Positions 63,941 through 64,000 of a stretch of DNA of 64,000 nucleotides are shown in pieces. The translations under genes and the position numbers were made by a program. The stretch comes from Diorhabda sublineata (taxonomy: Eukaryota > Arthropoda > Insecta > Coleoptera > Chrysomelidae). A model generated the notes under the pieces. That model saw only the letters and a list, made by a program, of their open reading frames with translations. It did no database searches and had not been told where the DNA came from. The DNA lies in assembly GCF_026230105.1 (NCBI RefSeq), contig NC_079479.1, forward strand, positions 17,743,734 through 17,807,733, written 5' to 3'. Every line of letters begins with the position of its first letter. Positions within the stretch are counted from its first letter, which is position 1.

Positions 63941-64000
63941 TCCCAAGGAATTCGAAAGGGGTCAATGAACTGAGAAGATGTAAAAGTTTTGATTTATTAA

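Larger units (their letters stand above)
61907..64000 (+). repeat. Macro-repeat segment U, copy 3 (truncated by window end)
   Basis: First 2.1 kb of a third U copy, 14661 bp after copy 2, beginning with the same hairpin (61908-61923). It shares nearly all of copy 2's differences from copy 1. It has its own 10-bp deletion near 63168 and one extra A near 62789, and carries cacatttt like copy 1 where copy 2 has caagtttt. The RBM34-like remnant would lie beyond the window. Apart from the R1 member near the start (about 61981-62067) and the two minus-strand frames, no gene is seen. Confidence 0.94.

Overview
This is a eukaryotic, AT-rich, repeat-dominated locus. It is probably from an insect or other arthropod: it has scattered GTAGGTAC/TACCTACC-type words, long (TA)n tracts, spliced gene remnants and no bacterial gene organisation. 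The species cannot be named from the sequence. I see no intact protein-coding gene, rRNA, tRNA, CRISPR array or autonomous transposon.

Layout. (1) Positions 1-33506 are one uninterrupted satellite array with a 147-bp monomer. About 34 monomers lie on the minus strand (1-5023). The orientation then flips across a 34-nt loop, and about 194 monomers run on the plus strand to 33506. (2) Positions 33507-45319 are a non-satellite segment, here called U, copy 1. (3) Positions 45320-47245 are a short inverted satellite block, 8.2 monomers minus then 4.9 plus. (4) Positions 47246-60568 are U copy 2. (5) Positions 60569-61906 are another short inverted block, 6.2 monomers minus then 2.9 plus. (6) Positions 61907-64000 are the start of U copy 3. 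The whole locus is therefore a tandem macro-repeat of [U + inverted satellite pair] with steps of 13739 and 14661 bp, and one of its satellite blocks has expanded to more than 33 kb.

Satellite. Because 147 = 3 x 49, the consensus is open in one frame and gives huge repetitive reading frames, up to 2585 residues of a 49-residue repeat. These are best read as a by-product of the period unless expression is shown. Variant monomers mark higher-order repeats at exact multiples of 147 bp (offsets of 5, 8, 9, 13, 15, 16 and 18 monomers). The edges next to U are degenerate.

U segment. The only part I recognise is a decayed, intron-retaining copy of an RBM34/Nop12-type two-RRM nucleolar RNA-binding protein gene, present in copies 1 and 2. 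It carries three frame breaks, each one A short in an A-run, a 47-bp deletion in copy 1, and a 3' end that runs into a dispersed repeat. The rest of U is AT-rich noncoding DNA with direct repeats, microsatellites and a 21-bp minisatellite. By eye, copies 2 and 3 are nearly identical over their first 2 kb, while copy 1 is more diverged. Nothing indicates genes working together; the biology here is satellite and macro-repeat evolution.
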